Shown here piece by piece: positions 15,333 through 24,496 of a stretch of 64,000 bases of DNA. Made by a program: the position numbers and the translations under genes. Location of the stretch: the IMG/VR virus record IMGVR_UViG_3300027714_000009, positions 26,379-90,378 of that record. The stretch is one strand, 5' to 3'. The stretch's first letter is position 1. The number at the start of each line of letters is the position of its first letter. Under the pieces are notes generated by a model. The model was not told the origin of the DNA, searched no databases, and saw only the letters and a program-made list of their open reading frames with translations. The stretch is from a virus.

Positions 15333-16889
15333 CTATAACAAGCTAAACGGCATGGGTTCCATTCCGTCTTCGTCGTCAAAGTCTTCATTTAAGTATTCAA
15401 ATGCACTTTCTTCGTACTTTGATACTTCCATGCTCATTCTTACTATTAATGCTAATGCCATTACTAAGTCATCAGTTTCGCCATCTTTGGCTGCATAGCT
15501 GTTTCCTCTGGCAATAAATGTTTTTAATTCACGTAGCAATGGTTTACTTGCTATCTCTATTTTTTCTGTTTCTATCCAATGTTTTAATTTTGAACATGCC
15601 GCAATTTTACTTTTGTGTGTAGTAGTAAAGCCTCGTCTGTATCTTTTAGCATTTCCATGTTGTCTTGTTTCACTTAGGAATGTACCAGGAAAGTTCTCTT
15701 CTCCTGTTTCTTCTACAACTACTAATGCCGCTTCGCCTAATGTATTGTTTTCCATACTGTAGTATATTTCACAGTCGCCGCCCGTTTCACTTTCTATATA
15801 TTGTGATATTTCTCGTAGAATTTTAATCTGACCTTGTACTGTAGTTCTATTGTGCATCCACTCAGCTACCTGTTTCATTCCTGGCATACTGTATACTTCA
15901 ATGGCTGCATTGTCGCCTCCTGTACCTAAACTAGGATCTAATCCTATTACATATAACTTGCCTTTAGCTACTGGTGCATACCAACGAACTTGTCCTGCTT
16001 TTGCATAAGCATCACGTGCTTCCATATTACTAAGTTTAATACTATCAATTAGTGTCTCATCAAACGCAATAAATTCACAGTTATGTTCACGTCTAAATCT
16101 TTCTTCACCAATTTTTCCACGCTCTATATTTGCCCAGTCTTCATCTCTATCTGGATGTACTTCCCATGATGCTAGGTAGTGTGCAAATCCGTTTATGCCT
16201 TGAGCTGTTGCATTTCCATACTCATCTGCATTCTTATTAGCATCTCTCCAAATTTGTGCAAATTGATCATCGTCCATGTTTGGTGTACTTGTAATAATAC
16301 ATTTACCACCTGTTGCCAATGTAGGCGAAAGTGATGTCCAAAACTCTTTAGCAATGTTAGGACGCACAAATGCAAACTCGTCTAAGTATGCTAATGATAT
16401 AGACAAACCACGTCCAGTATTTTCTGTTGTACTCTGTGCTACAATGCGTGATCCGTTATCAAATTCCAACGATCCTTTGTTATATGCAGTAACACCAGCT
16501 CTAATGAAATCAGGTAGTGTTTCGTACGCAAATCTAATACGTTGCATAATTTCACTAGCACCTGAATATTTGTGTGCCGCAATAAGAATTGTTTGGTCTG
16601 GATTAAACATAGCATACCAAAGTAAATATCCTGCCGCACAAGTTGATTTACCTGTTTGACGTGCAAGCATACTAATGCTGTATCTATTATTGTGGTATGT
16701 GTCTACTAGTTCTTCTTGGAAGTCGTATAGAGCAAATTTCATACGTCCTTTTGTAGGATGCTGAATATAACAGTGTTCCTTCATAAAATGTTTAGGAGAC
16801 TGCGAGCATAATGCAAGTTCATGTATTTGCTGTTCTGTATACTTTTCTTTTGTATAAGGGGTTTTAGTTAATTTTGTATCTACTGCCAT
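15333..16889 (-). CDS. 17: Large terminase subunit gp17
   Basis: A 518-aa packaging motor/nuclease. ATPase: Walker A ARQTGKST at 76-83, Walker B LAYLDEFAF at 166-174, coupling motif STP at 201-203. The RNase H-like nuclease starts with GLDPS (D318) and continues LGTGGDNAA; a further acidic pair DGETDD lies near the C-terminus. It pumps DNA into proheads through the gp20 portal. A late GTAAATA box ends 5 nt before the ATG, suggesting a leaderless late mRNA. Confidence 0.95.
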   Translation of the reverse strand: MAVDTKLTKTPYTKEKYTEQQIHELALCSQSPKHFMKEHCYIQHPTKGRMKFALYDFQEELVDTYHNNRYSISMLARQTGKSTCAAGYLLWYAMFNPDQTILIAAHKYSGASEIMQRIRFAYETLPDFIRAGVTAYNKGSLEFDNGSRIVAQSTTENTGRGLSISLAYLDEFAFVRPNIAKEFWTSLSPTLATGGKCIITSTPNMDDDQFAQIWRDANKNADEYGNATAQGINGFAHYLASWEVHPDRDEDWANIERGKIGEERFRREHNCEFIAFDETLIDSIKLSNMEARDAYAKAGQVRWYAPVAKGKLYVIGLDPSLGTGGDNAAIEVYSMPGMKQVAEWMHNRTTVQGQIKILREISQYIESETGGDCEIYYSMENNTLGEAALVVVEETGEENFPGTFLSETRQHGNAKRYRRGFTTTHKSKIAACSKLKHWIETEKIEIASKPLLRELKTFIARGNSYAAKDGETDDLVMALALIVRMSMEVSKYEESAFEYLNEDFDDEDGMEPMPFSLL

Positions 16890-16894
16890 ACTAC

Positions 16895-16901
16895 TATTTA
16901 C
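16895..16901 (-). promoter_or_regulatory. Late promoter box variant (GTAAATA), leaderless geometry
   Basis: Minus strand AAGGTAAATAGTAGT directly followed by the gp17 ATG at 16889. The same G variant precedes gp18 and the 1044-aa fibre gene. Confidence 0.55.
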
Positions 16902-16928
16902 CTTAATAAACTATGCAGTTAATAAAGA

Positions 16929-16957
16929 AAAATAGCGTAACCTAAGTTACGCTATTA
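16929..16957 (-). terminator. Intrinsic terminator
   Basis: Minus strand ATAGCGTAAC-TTAG-GTTACGCTAT then TTTTTC: a perfect 10-bp stem. It ends the tail/packaging operon after the 450-aa gene and precedes gp17. Confidence 0.85.
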
Positions 16958-16974
16958 TTTCGGGAGGGATGTCT

Positions 16975-18327
16975 TTATTTATTTTTTGCTTTGTTATATG
17001 CTTCTTTGATACCATCAACTGTATGCTCTTTTAAGCCTACTTTCATGTCTTCTGCATCTAAGTAACGTTTAAGACTTAAATTTACACTCTGTGCATATTC
17101 ATATGGGTCACCATGTGATGTTTCTGCTTCTTCAGCAGCTCCATCTGGGGTATTTGCCCATTCGTCTAATTTTGTTTTAATTTTCTCTTCTGATAAACCT
17201 GAGTTCTTCATAAGTGTAATTAACTGTGTAGTGTCCATTGTTGGAGACTCTTCTAAATCTTCTTTATCTTTAGATTCATCTTCATCAGCATCATCTGCTT
17301 TTTTTCCACCTTTAGAAGCTAGCATTTTTGCAAACGCTGCTTTCTGTGCTGGACTTTGTGCTTCATCTAAATCTTCTTTATCCCATGGTGCCTTTGCTAC
17401 AGAAACTTTCTTCTTCTTCTCACCGCGTGGTGATTCGTAGTTTTTTGCTCTGTCCTGTGCTTTCTCTTTAGCTTCATCAGATATTGATTCTGCTACCCAA
17501 TGTGATCCAGCTGCATCATGTGAATCATGTGTACATTCGCAACCTGGTTTAGGATTGTCAATTTGACATCCGCATGCTTCACATACGCCAGATGCTTCTG
17601 TCATTTCTTCTGCTTCTGGTTGATCCATAAGTCCTAGTTCAACAAGTCTAGCTTGAATAGCTGGTCTACAATCTGTGTCAGGACCTAAGTCTACTGACAT
17701 TTGATGAAACTCATCAAATAATTCGTCGTCACCTAAAATGCCGTACATTACATCTGCAGCACCATCACCGTCTTCACCGCAAGGTAAAGGTTGTGACATT
17801 ATTTCTTTTAGCTTTTCAATTTGCTCAGGAGTTTCTGGAACTGCCCAAGTGCCTTCTACCATGTCTTCTTCTTTTGTGTATTCTTTACCAGCTACTTTAA
17901 ACTTTTCGCCTTTGTGCTTACCAACTTGTGCGCCTGAGAAAGCATTGCCTTCGTTTGGCTCTTCATTAAAATGCTTTTTTAATTCTTCTTCATCTTCATC
18001 ATCCATGTCAGTAAACTCGTCATCTTTAAACAAATCATCATTTTCATCTTCATCTTCAGGATCAACAGATTCCATTTCTGGGTTTTCTGGCATTTCGTTA
18101 TGACGTCTAAAGTCTGCTACAAAGTCTTGAAGTGTGTCGCCATCTAAATAACGAACTAATTCGTTAAATACTGGATGGTCGCTACAATCTAATTCGTCGC
18201 ATAATGCCCAAACGCCTTCTGCTGTATCGCCTACTGCTTCTGGTGTTATTTCTCTATCGCTTGACTGGCTTTGAGCTCTGCTTGTGCCATGGCCAGCAAG
18301 TTTTAAAATTCTATCTAAATCACTCAT
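16975..18327 (-). CDS. Acidic structural-type protein with Cys-rich patch
   Basis: A 450-aa, very acidic protein with long Asp/Glu runs (about 85-120) and a Cys/His cluster (VCEACGCQIDNPKPGCECTH, about 247-266) that could bind zinc. The C-terminal third is Lys/Asp/Glu-rich and helical. Its start overlaps the preceding gene by 8 nt. The composition is like prohead core or internal proteins, but the position between terminase genes is unusual. No family assignment. Confidence 0.65.
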   Translation of the reverse strand: MSDLDRILKLAGHGTSRAQSQSSDREITPEAVGDTAEGVWALCDELDCSDHPVFNELVRYLDGDTLQDFVADFRRHNEMPENPEMESVDPEDEDENDDLFKDDEFTDMDDEDEEELKKHFNEEPNEGNAFSGAQVGKHKGEKFKVAGKEYTKEEDMVEGTWAVPETPEQIEKLKEIMSQPLPCGEDGDGAADVMYGILGDDELFDEFHQMSVDLGPDTDCRPAIQARLVELGLMDQPEAEEMTEASGVCEACGCQIDNPKPGCECTHDSHDAAGSHWVAESISDEAKEKAQDRAKNYESPRGEKKKKVSVAKAPWDKEDLDEAQSPAQKAAFAKMLASKGGKKADDADEDESKDKEDLEESPTMDTTQLITLMKNSGLSEEKIKTKLDEWANTPDGAAEEAETSHGDPYEYAQSVNLSLKRYLDAEDMKVGLKEHTVDGIKEAYNKAKNK

Positions 18328-18811
18328 CGCCTTTTTCCTTTTGTTTTTTAAGTTTTAATAACTCTTTAATGAAACTGGTGTTGTACTCATCACCATAATG
18401 ATCCTTTGATTCTACTTTATTAGCTTCGTCATAATCAGGATCTTCCAATATACTTTTAACTTCTGTTCCGTCAGCCTCGATGTTATCATCGGGTTCGTTT
18501 TCGCCTTTAATTTTAAAAGTGCCATCTGCTAATCCTAACATATTGCGGATTCCATTTGCAAGTTCCCATCCACTAGCAATTAAGTTAGTGTCAAAGTCAT
18601 ATGTAAATACTTCATATCCTCTATGTTGTGGAAAATCACGTGGCGTACTTTGCAAAATTGTTTTCCGTGCAGCACCGAGTCCTTTAGAGTCGTATTTACC
18701 GAGGTGCTTCTCTATGCGATCACATTGTTCGTCAGTAAGTTCGTGTATTGTTTTCACTTTGAACTTCCAAGACTTTTTATTCTCTGTCAAATATTCAGTA
18801 TAAGATTTCAT
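18320..18811 (-). CDS. Hypothetical protein
   Basis: I chose the ATG at 18811 (163 aa, MKSYTEYLTE...) because GGGAG lies 10 nt upstream; the ATG at 18829 sits where the late transcript should begin. The soluble protein has a central segment GKYDSKGLGAARKTILQSTPRDFPQ-like stretch and an acidic Lys/Glu-rich end. Overlaps the 450-aa gene. Function unknown. Confidence 0.65.
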   Translation of the reverse strand: MKSYTEYLTENKKSWKFKVKTIHELTDEQCDRIEKHLGKYDSKGLGAARKTILQSTPRDFPQHRGYEVFTYDFDTNLIASGWELANGIRNMLGLADGTFKIKGENEPDDNIEADGTEVKSILEDPDYDEANKVESKDHYGDEYNTSFIKELLKLKKQKEKGDE

Positions 18812-18834
18812 TACAGTTATCTCTCCCATTAATA

Positions 18835-19377
18835 CTATTTATCTATTTCAGGCAACTTATCCATAATTTCTGCGAGCAACTGTGTTCTATTACCAACAAT
18901 CCTTGCTTCAGAGGCGCCTTGATCTTCATCTAAACCTAATTCGCTATTCTTCTGTGCTACATATGCATCTATCTTTTCGCTGTCTTTTTCAAGTCTAGCT
19001 TGACGCATTTGTAGTTCAACCATTTTCAATTTCTTGTCCATTTTAGCTTGTTTAGCTTGTAAAGCCGCACTAATCATCTTACTTGCACTATCAAATATCG
19101 GAGCCGCATGTCTATCTTCTACGTTTTTGCCTAGATCAACTAAATCATCAAATGTAGCCATTGCTTTGGCTGCATACTCGTCCATTTCTCTATCCAATTG
19201 TTCTAATCCTACTACAATAGGTAACGCTGCCGAAGCACGTTCCACCATACTCATTTCTCCTTGATACATTGCTATATCATGTTGAATATCATCTATTGTA
19301 GGCTCAACTGCTTCTTCTTCATCAAGCAAGTGATCTAAATCGGGTAAGTTTAATTCTTCTTCTAATTTTTTTGTCAT
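18835..19377 (-). CDS. 16: Probable small terminase subunit gp16
   Basis: A 180-aa acidic helical protein, close in size to T4 gp16 (164 aa). It has an acidic N-terminus, a central coiled-coil-prone region (MISAALQAKQAKMDKKLKMV) and a C-terminal NRTQLLAEIMDKL that resembles the SPTELMDEI end of gp16. Gp16 forms rings that regulate gp17. It lies 3 nt downstream of gp4 and in the same operon as the tail tube genes. The assignment rests on composition, length and context. Confidence 0.6.
   Translation of the reverse strand: MTKKLEEELNLPDLDHLLDEEEAVEPTIDDIQHDIAMYQGEMSMVERASAALPIVVGLEQLDREMDEYAAKAMATFDDLVDLGKNVEDRHAAPIFDSASKMISAALQAKQAKMDKKLKMVELQMRQARLEKDSEKIDAYVAQKNSELGLDEDQGASEARIVGNRTQLLAEIMDKLPEIDK
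18836..18842 (-). promoter_or_regulatory. T4-type late promoter box inside gp16 3' end
   Basis: Minus strand AGATAAATAGTATT, overlapping the end of the gp16-like gene, 25 nt before the start at 18811. Confidence 0.55.
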
Positions 19378-19380
19378 ATT

Positions 19381-19824
19381 CTATTTCTTCTTTTTTGAAC
19401 CTTTAGGTTTATTAAATATCTGATGTTCAGTTATTACTCTAAACCCTAGTCCTTTTGATTTTGCATATGCATGTGCCGAAGCCCATTTTGCATGATTAAC
19501 AACTGCTGCCGCTTTCTGCGATGGTGTTCTAGCTTCGCCTAATGTTTGACTAGCAGGCTTGACTTCAACTATCTCTGCATGATTCTTTCCTTGTTTGTCT
19601 TTATAAACAATTAATAAATCAGGTACATATGTACTAGCTTTTCCTGTAAGAGGGTTCTTATAAGGAATTCTGTGTGTTTCACTTCCCCAACCTAATATAG
19701 CTGGATGATTGTCGCACATTCTAAATACTGCAAGTTCCCATCCACTTCTAAAGTAAGGAACTCGTTTACCTAAGTATTTAGCAGGATTATTTGGAGTGAA
19801 ACTGCCTTGGTGAAATTTTGGCAC
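19381..19824 (-). CDS. 4: Head completion protein gp4 (gp50/gp65)
   Basis: A 147-aa basic protein. ILGWGSETHRIPY (about 43-55) and VPDLL...EVKP (P68-D69, E87, K89) match T4 gp4, which has a PD-(D/E)xK/TnsA-like nuclease arrangement and completes heads after packaging. T4 gp4 is 150 aa. The stop and start junctions with its neighbours are only 1-3 nt, so it is in the tail/packaging operon. Confidence 0.88.
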   Translation of the reverse strand: MPKFHQGSFTPNNPAKYLGKRVPYFRSGWELAVFRMCDNHPAILGWGSETHRIPYKNPLTGKASTYVPDLLIVYKDKQGKNHAEIVEVKPASQTLGEARTPSQKAAAVVNHAKWASAHAYAKSKGLGFRVITEHQIFNKPKGSKKKK

Positions 19825-20754
19825 TTACTGTACACCAGTTTTCTTTACTACAGGTGCTGGTACTTTGTAAGATACGCCATTAATATTTCTAACTTTTTCA
19901 CCTGTTTTAAGATTTCCATCCCATCTTTCTAATTCTGGTTGATTTGAAGTAACTGCACCTTTATTTCTTGTAAATTGAGCTTCATCTTCAGCTGTATTGT
20001 TTTCTGCATTTCCTGCTGACTTTCCAGTAGCATTACCAGTTTCATCTGGAACGACTGTATACATCCCAAATCTGGCCTGTTCTTCAGTTACTACGGTTGC
20101 TGATATGTTTGGACCAGTGCCAAATTCATTAGCTAGGTTTGGATTGTTAACATGATCTGGTGGCATTACAGTGTTTGAACTTAGTACCCTATAACCTTCA
20201 TATCCAAATGTTACTCTAATAATTGATGCACCACTATCTGAATAGTCTAGTGTATCAGTATCAATGTTTTGAATATATGCGTTAAAGATTTCAATTTCAC
20301 TCTCTAACTTTGCTTCCTTGTTATCTGGATCATGTCGTAATATTTTTATAGACTTAATGTATGTCTTTTCTTCGCGTAGTTCTAATCCTTTTGGACTAGT
20401 TAACCAAGTAGCATAATCTTCATCATTCATAGGACCAGCAAAGTAATATCTTGCGTAGTCCTTTAGGAATGTTTCAAATACAGCATCCTTTGTATCGTAT
20501 GCTGTTAGTGTTATAGGAGTATAATCTATTCCTGTTTGAATAATACTTTTATTATTGTACTTGTTTAACGTTTGTGTTCTAAGTGTAAATGTCGGCATCT
20601 GAATATTAGCGATACGTTCTAGCTTTAAGGCCTCCGTTACACCGGTACGAGTAAGAGTAACAGTAAAGTTAAACTTATTTCGAGGTATCGCGTCTATTAC
20701 GCCAGTTCTAAGAGCCTGGCTATAGATTTTATATCCTGCGTTCCCAATCGTCAT
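19825..20754 (-). CDS. 54: Baseplate tail-tube initiator, gp54-like
   Basis: A 309-aa protein, close to T4 gp54 (320 aa). N-terminal FNFTVTLTRTG and ANIQMPTFTLRTQ strands fit the tail-tube fold, and an Asn/Glu-rich tail follows residue 235. It sits 18 nt after the gp19 tube gene. gp54 and gp48 are tube-like proteins on which the tail tube polymerises. The choice of gp54 over another tube-like protein is from size and context. Confidence 0.6.
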   Translation of the reverse strand: MTIGNAGYKIYSQALRTGVIDAIPRNKFNFTVTLTRTGVTEALKLERIANIQMPTFTLRTQTLNKYNNKSIIQTGIDYTPITLTAYDTKDAVFETFLKDYARYYFAGPMNDEDYATWLTSPKGLELREEKTYIKSIKILRHDPDNKEAKLESEIEIFNAYIQNIDTDTLDYSDSGASIIRVTFGYEGYRVLSSNTVMPPDHVNNPNLANEFGTGPNISATVVTEEQARFGMYTVVPDETGNATGKSAGNAENNTAEDEAQFTRNKGAVTSNQPELERWDGNLKTGEKVRNINGVSYKVPAPVVKKTGVQ

Positions 20755-20772
20755 GGTTAGTTCCTAACTATG

Positions 20773-21381
20773 TTACTTAGTCGCGCCAGTTTTTGTTCTA
20801 TCTGCATCTGTAGCTATTGCACTTAGTACATCACTTCCATCAATAAGGTGAATTGCATTATCAAAACGTATTGACAATGTAACTTGTACCATACTTGAAT
20901 CAGCATAGTTTAAGTCGCCATATTGTACGTTAGTAATGAAACAACCTTGTAGTGTCCAATTATCAAACACTGATGGTTTAGTTGCACCGTTAGCGCCGTC
21001 AAGTGTTTCAATTTGTACACCAAACTTATATGCGTTACCAGAGATAGAACTTGATTGATCAGCATGATCAACTTGTCTATTCAACTGAGCGCCAAGTTTC
21101 TTAATTACTCTTGATGACATATCATCACGGAATACAATTGTAATTGGATCCCATGTGTGCTTACCTGCTAGGTAAATCTTTGAGTTGTATGAATCAACAA
21201 CAACTTCTTCATGAGTTAATGCTGGTCTACCAGTACTAATCACGTTTTGTGTTACTTCGTCTGTTCCACCGGGTCCGCCTAGATCTTCAAATCGTACTCT
21301 AAAACGATATTGTAGCTTGGGCATAAGTGTAGTACCTGCCGAGCTATCTGTTGGAACTCCGAAATTTGTAATTACAGCCAT
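20773..21381 (-). CDS. 19: Tail tube protein gp19
   Basis: A 202-aa tail tube subunit. YRFRVRFEDLGG at the N-terminus and HTWDPITIVFRDD in the centre are typical of T4-like gp19. T4 gp19 is 163 aa; the extra length lies mainly in the mid loop and tail. Late box at 21432-21438 and GGAG ribosome site. First gene of the operon 21381-16975. Confidence 0.88.
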   Translation of the reverse strand: MAVITNFGVPTDSSAGTTLMPKLQYRFRVRFEDLGGPGGTDEVTQNVISTGRPALTHEEVVVDSYNSKIYLAGKHTWDPITIVFRDDMSSRVIKKLGAQLNRQVDHADQSSSISGNAYKFGVQIETLDGANGATKPSVFDNWTLQGCFITNVQYGDLNYADSSMVQVTLSIRFDNAIHLIDGSDVLSAIATDADRTKTGATK

Positions 21382-21431
21382 TTGTTTTTCTCCTATAATA
21401 CTTACTATGGTAGTATCTTCTTGTTATATTG

Positions 21432-21438
21432 TATTTAT
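21432..21438 (-). promoter_or_regulatory. T4-type late promoter box for gp19 operon
   Basis: Minus strand TGATAAATACAAT, about 50 nt before the gp19 ATG. Confidence 0.65.
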
Positions 21439-21502
21439 CACTTCTTCACTCAAAAAGATAGGTCACTCAAATAAAGCAACCCATCTTCACTATTACCATG
21501 TA

Positions 21503-21811
21503 TTATACAGTCCAACTAGTGATTGTAGCAAATTTATCGTCGGCCAATTCTAAATCTCTTAGACTTTGTCCAAATCCTGCTAGTGAGTCTGTTGTATTCA
21601 AATATGTTTTAAATTCTAACAACTTAGCGTCAGTATCAAAATTATAATTGATCCAGATCTTATTACCTTCTAATATGTATCCCATAGTTACATCAATATC
21701 ACCAGGAGTGAATCCTGTGATAGCGTTTGCGATTGCTGTATGTTCTGCCGAAGCTTTGAACTCGTCAACCGATGCCCAGTTACCTGGGGCTTGTCTAATT
21801 TTATTAGCCAT
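21503..21811 (-). CDS. Small late protein, unknown
   Basis: A 102-aa acidic protein (MANKIRQAPGNWASVDEF...). It lies between sheath and tube genes with its own late box (21879-21885) and a GAGG ribosome site; the 120 nt after it hold only the gp19 promoter. Likely a tail-associated or chaperone protein by position; no family recognised. Confidence 0.65.
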   Translation of the reverse strand: MANKIRQAPGNWASVDEFKASAEHTAIANAITGFTPGDIDVTMGYILEGNKIWINYNFDTDAKLLEFKTYLNTTDSLAGFGQSLRDLELADDKFATITSWTV

Positions 21812-21878
21812 ATGGTTTATCCTCTTAAATGTCTTTAAGTTCCTTCAAGGAACTATATGCATTGCAATGTGCAACTGT

Positions 21879-21885
21879 ATTTATG
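21879..21885 (-). promoter_or_regulatory. T4-type late promoter box
   Basis: Minus strand GCATAAATACAG, about 70 nt before the 102-aa gene. Confidence 0.6.
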
Positions 21886-21901
21886 CAAAGTATAGTCATA
21901 A

Positions 21902-21942
21902 AAAAAGGCTACTATAATCATTTATACAGTAGCCTTTTTAAT
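21902..21942 (-). terminator. Intrinsic terminator after gp18
   Basis: Minus strand AAAAAGGCTACT, 15-nt loop, AGTAGCCTTTTTTT. It ends the sheath transcript; the A-rich 5' arm gives a T-run on the plus strand too. Confidence 0.85.
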
Positions 21943-21954
21943 AATTTTAAGCTA

Positions 21955-24402
21955 TTAGCTTAATTCGCCTGTGTTTACAATTCTAATTGGAATGTAAATA
22001 AACTCTGCTGACTTAGTTGGCTCAATTGCCACGTCAATGTAGAATTCGTTTGCATCAATACGTGCGGCTGTGTTGTTTGTTGTATCACACACAACTGCAA
22101 AGTCGTAAATACCACGTTGTTGTAAAATGTTAGCTAAGAAGCCATCAAATACTTGTTTAGCATTTAAACGTGTTCCAGCATCATTTGGTTCAAATAAGAA
22201 CGGTCTTGAAATAACTGAGAAACGCTCTCTTAGATAAGCTGTAAGTCTTGCAACGTTAACTCTATCTAATGCTGAAGCACCTGTATGTAATGATTTTTGT
22301 CCAAACACTACAACACCCTCTGCCGGGAATCTTGCGATTGGATTCATTTTAGCTTCGTACATTGCATCACGTGAACCTTGTGTTAAAGCTAGTTTAACAA
22401 ATTCGTTCTCGCTGTTTAAGTAACCAACGTTAGATGCATTTTGTACAACACCACGTGTTAAGCCTGCTGGTGCAAACCATTGGTATGATGCATTATCACT
22501 GTAAGCAAATGTATATAGTGCAATGTGTGATGCCGGAGCAACAACACTATCACCAGTTACATGGTTAGTTGTTAATGCGTGTGGATAGTAAACTGCTGAG
22601 TAAGTGTTTTTAGAAGTTAATCCTTTTTCACCATTCTCTGTTGCCGCTGTACCTGCTATCCAAGTAATTGCTTCTGTTTGATTTAAACGGAATGGAGCAT
22701 CTGCGATAATAAAGGCTGTTTCATCTTTATCAGCGTTCAATGTAATCATTTCGTCATATAACTCTGGGTAACCAGGAGCTGCAATTAGTCTAAATTGAAC
22801 TGTATCTTCACGTAGTTCTGTTGCGCCTGCTGCCGCTTGCATTGCTACTGTTACAACTTTACGCTGTGCTAGTCTACCAAATGATCCTGAACCATCGGCT
22901 GCATTGCTTGCTTTGTTACGCCATTTCCATGCTGTAGTTAGTGCTGTGTTGTATACACGAACAGTACTTGCTGAACGACACATGTTAATACCTGTCATTC
23001 CAACTGGATATACTAATGGATTTGGAGCACCTGCTAATAGAGTTGCTTCAAACGTATCATTAGCTGTTGCGTTAGCAGTAATATCACCAAATACAACACC
23101 TGCCGCTGTACTTTGATCTGCTTTGTTTTTAACTACCCATGCTGTACCGTTATGTCTGTAAATTACAGGATAACCTGTTGCATCAGTGTCAATCCAATAA
23201 GCGCCGGCTGCTAAAGAACCACCTGCTTTATTTGTAGTAGGTGCTGATGTTACATACTGTATATCAGATACTTTTTTCCATTTTTGTGTTCCTGAATCAC
23301 TAGCAACTTCATAAATTGCAAGATCATTAACATCTGGATCAAACCATACTGTGTTATTAACTGGAGTGCCTGTTGGCTGTGTAGATAAAACAGTAGAAAT
23401 AAATCCACCAGTTCCACCACCGTCTAATTCGATATCGTCCCAATCAGTTCCGACACTGTCGTAACGTTTGATTGCAATTTTACCACTTGTACCATTTACT
23501 GCATCGTGGTCTAACCAAATGTCGCCATCTGAGAATGTACGTGCTGTTGCAGAAGTACCATCAGCAAATATGTCTGATGTTGTTCCTGCTGGTGTTCCGT
23601 TTTGTGAGTATACTGCACTCTTCTTCATAAATGCGCCGGCTACTGTTGTAAATAATTTAATATCTACGTTTATGCCGCCTCCTGGAGAAGTAGTTTTAAT
23701 CCAAACATCGCCTGCTGTAGGTGAAGCTGGAACAGTGTAGTGTGCTGACCAATCTACTTCGCTTGCGAAGCCATTGTCTAGTAGGTCCCAAGCACCTGAT
23801 ACACCTTTGTAATAATAAGCCGCTGTTTCAGTGTTACTGTTTACTACTTCAACTAAGTAATTTCCATTAACAACTGTTGCCGTTGCTGAGCCTGCAGAAG
23901 AAACAATTTCTACTGTTGGAAGTTTTTCAACCCAAGCTGATCCTACGTATTCGTATATACCCCAACTTGATGTTGTAGGGCTGGTCCAATATGTGTTGTT
24001 AGCAGGGTCGCCTGTTGGCTCTGCTGATAGTGGACGTAATGCTGTTAAGTCAACGTCTGCACGAACAATATATGCCGCTGAACTTTGACCGAGAAAGCTG
24101 TATGCCGCTAGTAGTCCATATTCGTTTGTTTCGTCACCTTGTGATACTGTACCACTTACTTTACGGAAATCTACATTTCCAAAGTATTGTGTTAGTTCAC
24201 GTTGTGATGTTACTAGAATAGGTTTCTTAGCATTTACTGATTTTGTGTATTTTGCTTTGCCGTCGGTTTCAGTTAGGGTTGGATCAACCTTGTCCTGTCC
24301 TGTAGCAATAAACAACATTGGAACAGTGCCCGCACCCGCTGGTCCGTATACTGATTCGTCTGTTACTGTTACCTGTACGCCAGGTGAAACAAGATTTGCC
24401 AT
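21955..24402 (-). CDS. 18: Contractile tail sheath protein gp18, enlarged
   Basis: An 815-aa sheath subunit (T4 gp18 is 659 aa). The N-terminal SPGVQVTVTDESV and the C-terminal RQRGIYDF...EPTKSAEFIYIPIRI are sheath hallmarks. The extra length comes from a block at about 120-430 with four or five short repeats of type PTG.P.N..W...IYEY.G..WV, likely a surface-exposed protrusion made of small beta modules. Late box variant and a ribosome site precede it; a terminator follows. It contracts to drive the gp19 tube through the envelope. Confidence 0.92.
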   Translation of the reverse strand: MANLVSPGVQVTVTDESVYGPAGAGTVPMLFIATGQDKVDPTLTETDGKAKYTKSVNAKKPILVTSQRELTQYFGNVDFRKVSGTVSQGDETNEYGLLAAYSFLGQSSAAYIVRADVDLTALRPLSAEPTGDPANNTYWTSPTTSSWGIYEYVGSAWVEKLPTVEIVSSAGSATATVVNGNYLVEVVNSNTETAAYYYKGVSGAWDLLDNGFASEVDWSAHYTVPASPTAGDVWIKTTSPGGGINVDIKLFTTVAGAFMKKSAVYSQNGTPAGTTSDIFADGTSATARTFSDGDIWLDHDAVNGTSGKIAIKRYDSVGTDWDDIELDGGGTGGFISTVLSTQPTGTPVNNTVWFDPDVNDLAIYEVASDSGTQKWKKVSDIQYVTSAPTTNKAGGSLAAGAYWIDTDATGYPVIYRHNGTAWVVKNKADQSTAAGVVFGDITANATANDTFEATLLAGAPNPLVYPVGMTGINMCRSASTVRVYNTALTTAWKWRNKASNAADGSGSFGRLAQRKVVTVAMQAAAGATELREDTVQFRLIAAPGYPELYDEMITLNADKDETAFIIADAPFRLNQTEAITWIAGTAATENGEKGLTSKNTYSAVYYPHALTTNHVTGDSVVAPASHIALYTFAYSDNASYQWFAPAGLTRGVVQNASNVGYLNSENEFVKLALTQGSRDAMYEAKMNPIARFPAEGVVVFGQKSLHTGASALDRVNVARLTAYLRERFSVISRPFLFEPNDAGTRLNAKQVFDGFLANILQQRGIYDFAVVCDTTNNTAARIDANEFYIDVAIEPTKSAEFIYIPIRIVNTGELS

Positions 24403-24453
24403 GTTATAGCTCCTTTAGTGTGTTTAGAATATATCTAAATTTTGTTATACTAG

Positions 24454-24460
24454 TATTTAC
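24454..24460 (-). promoter_or_regulatory. Late promoter box variant (GTAAATA) for gp18
   Basis: Minus strand GCGGTAAATACTAG, about 50 nt before the gp18 start. Confidence 0.55.
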
Positions 24461-24496
24461 CGCAAAATGCTTAAAAGGGGGGTTTACAGAGTTAAC

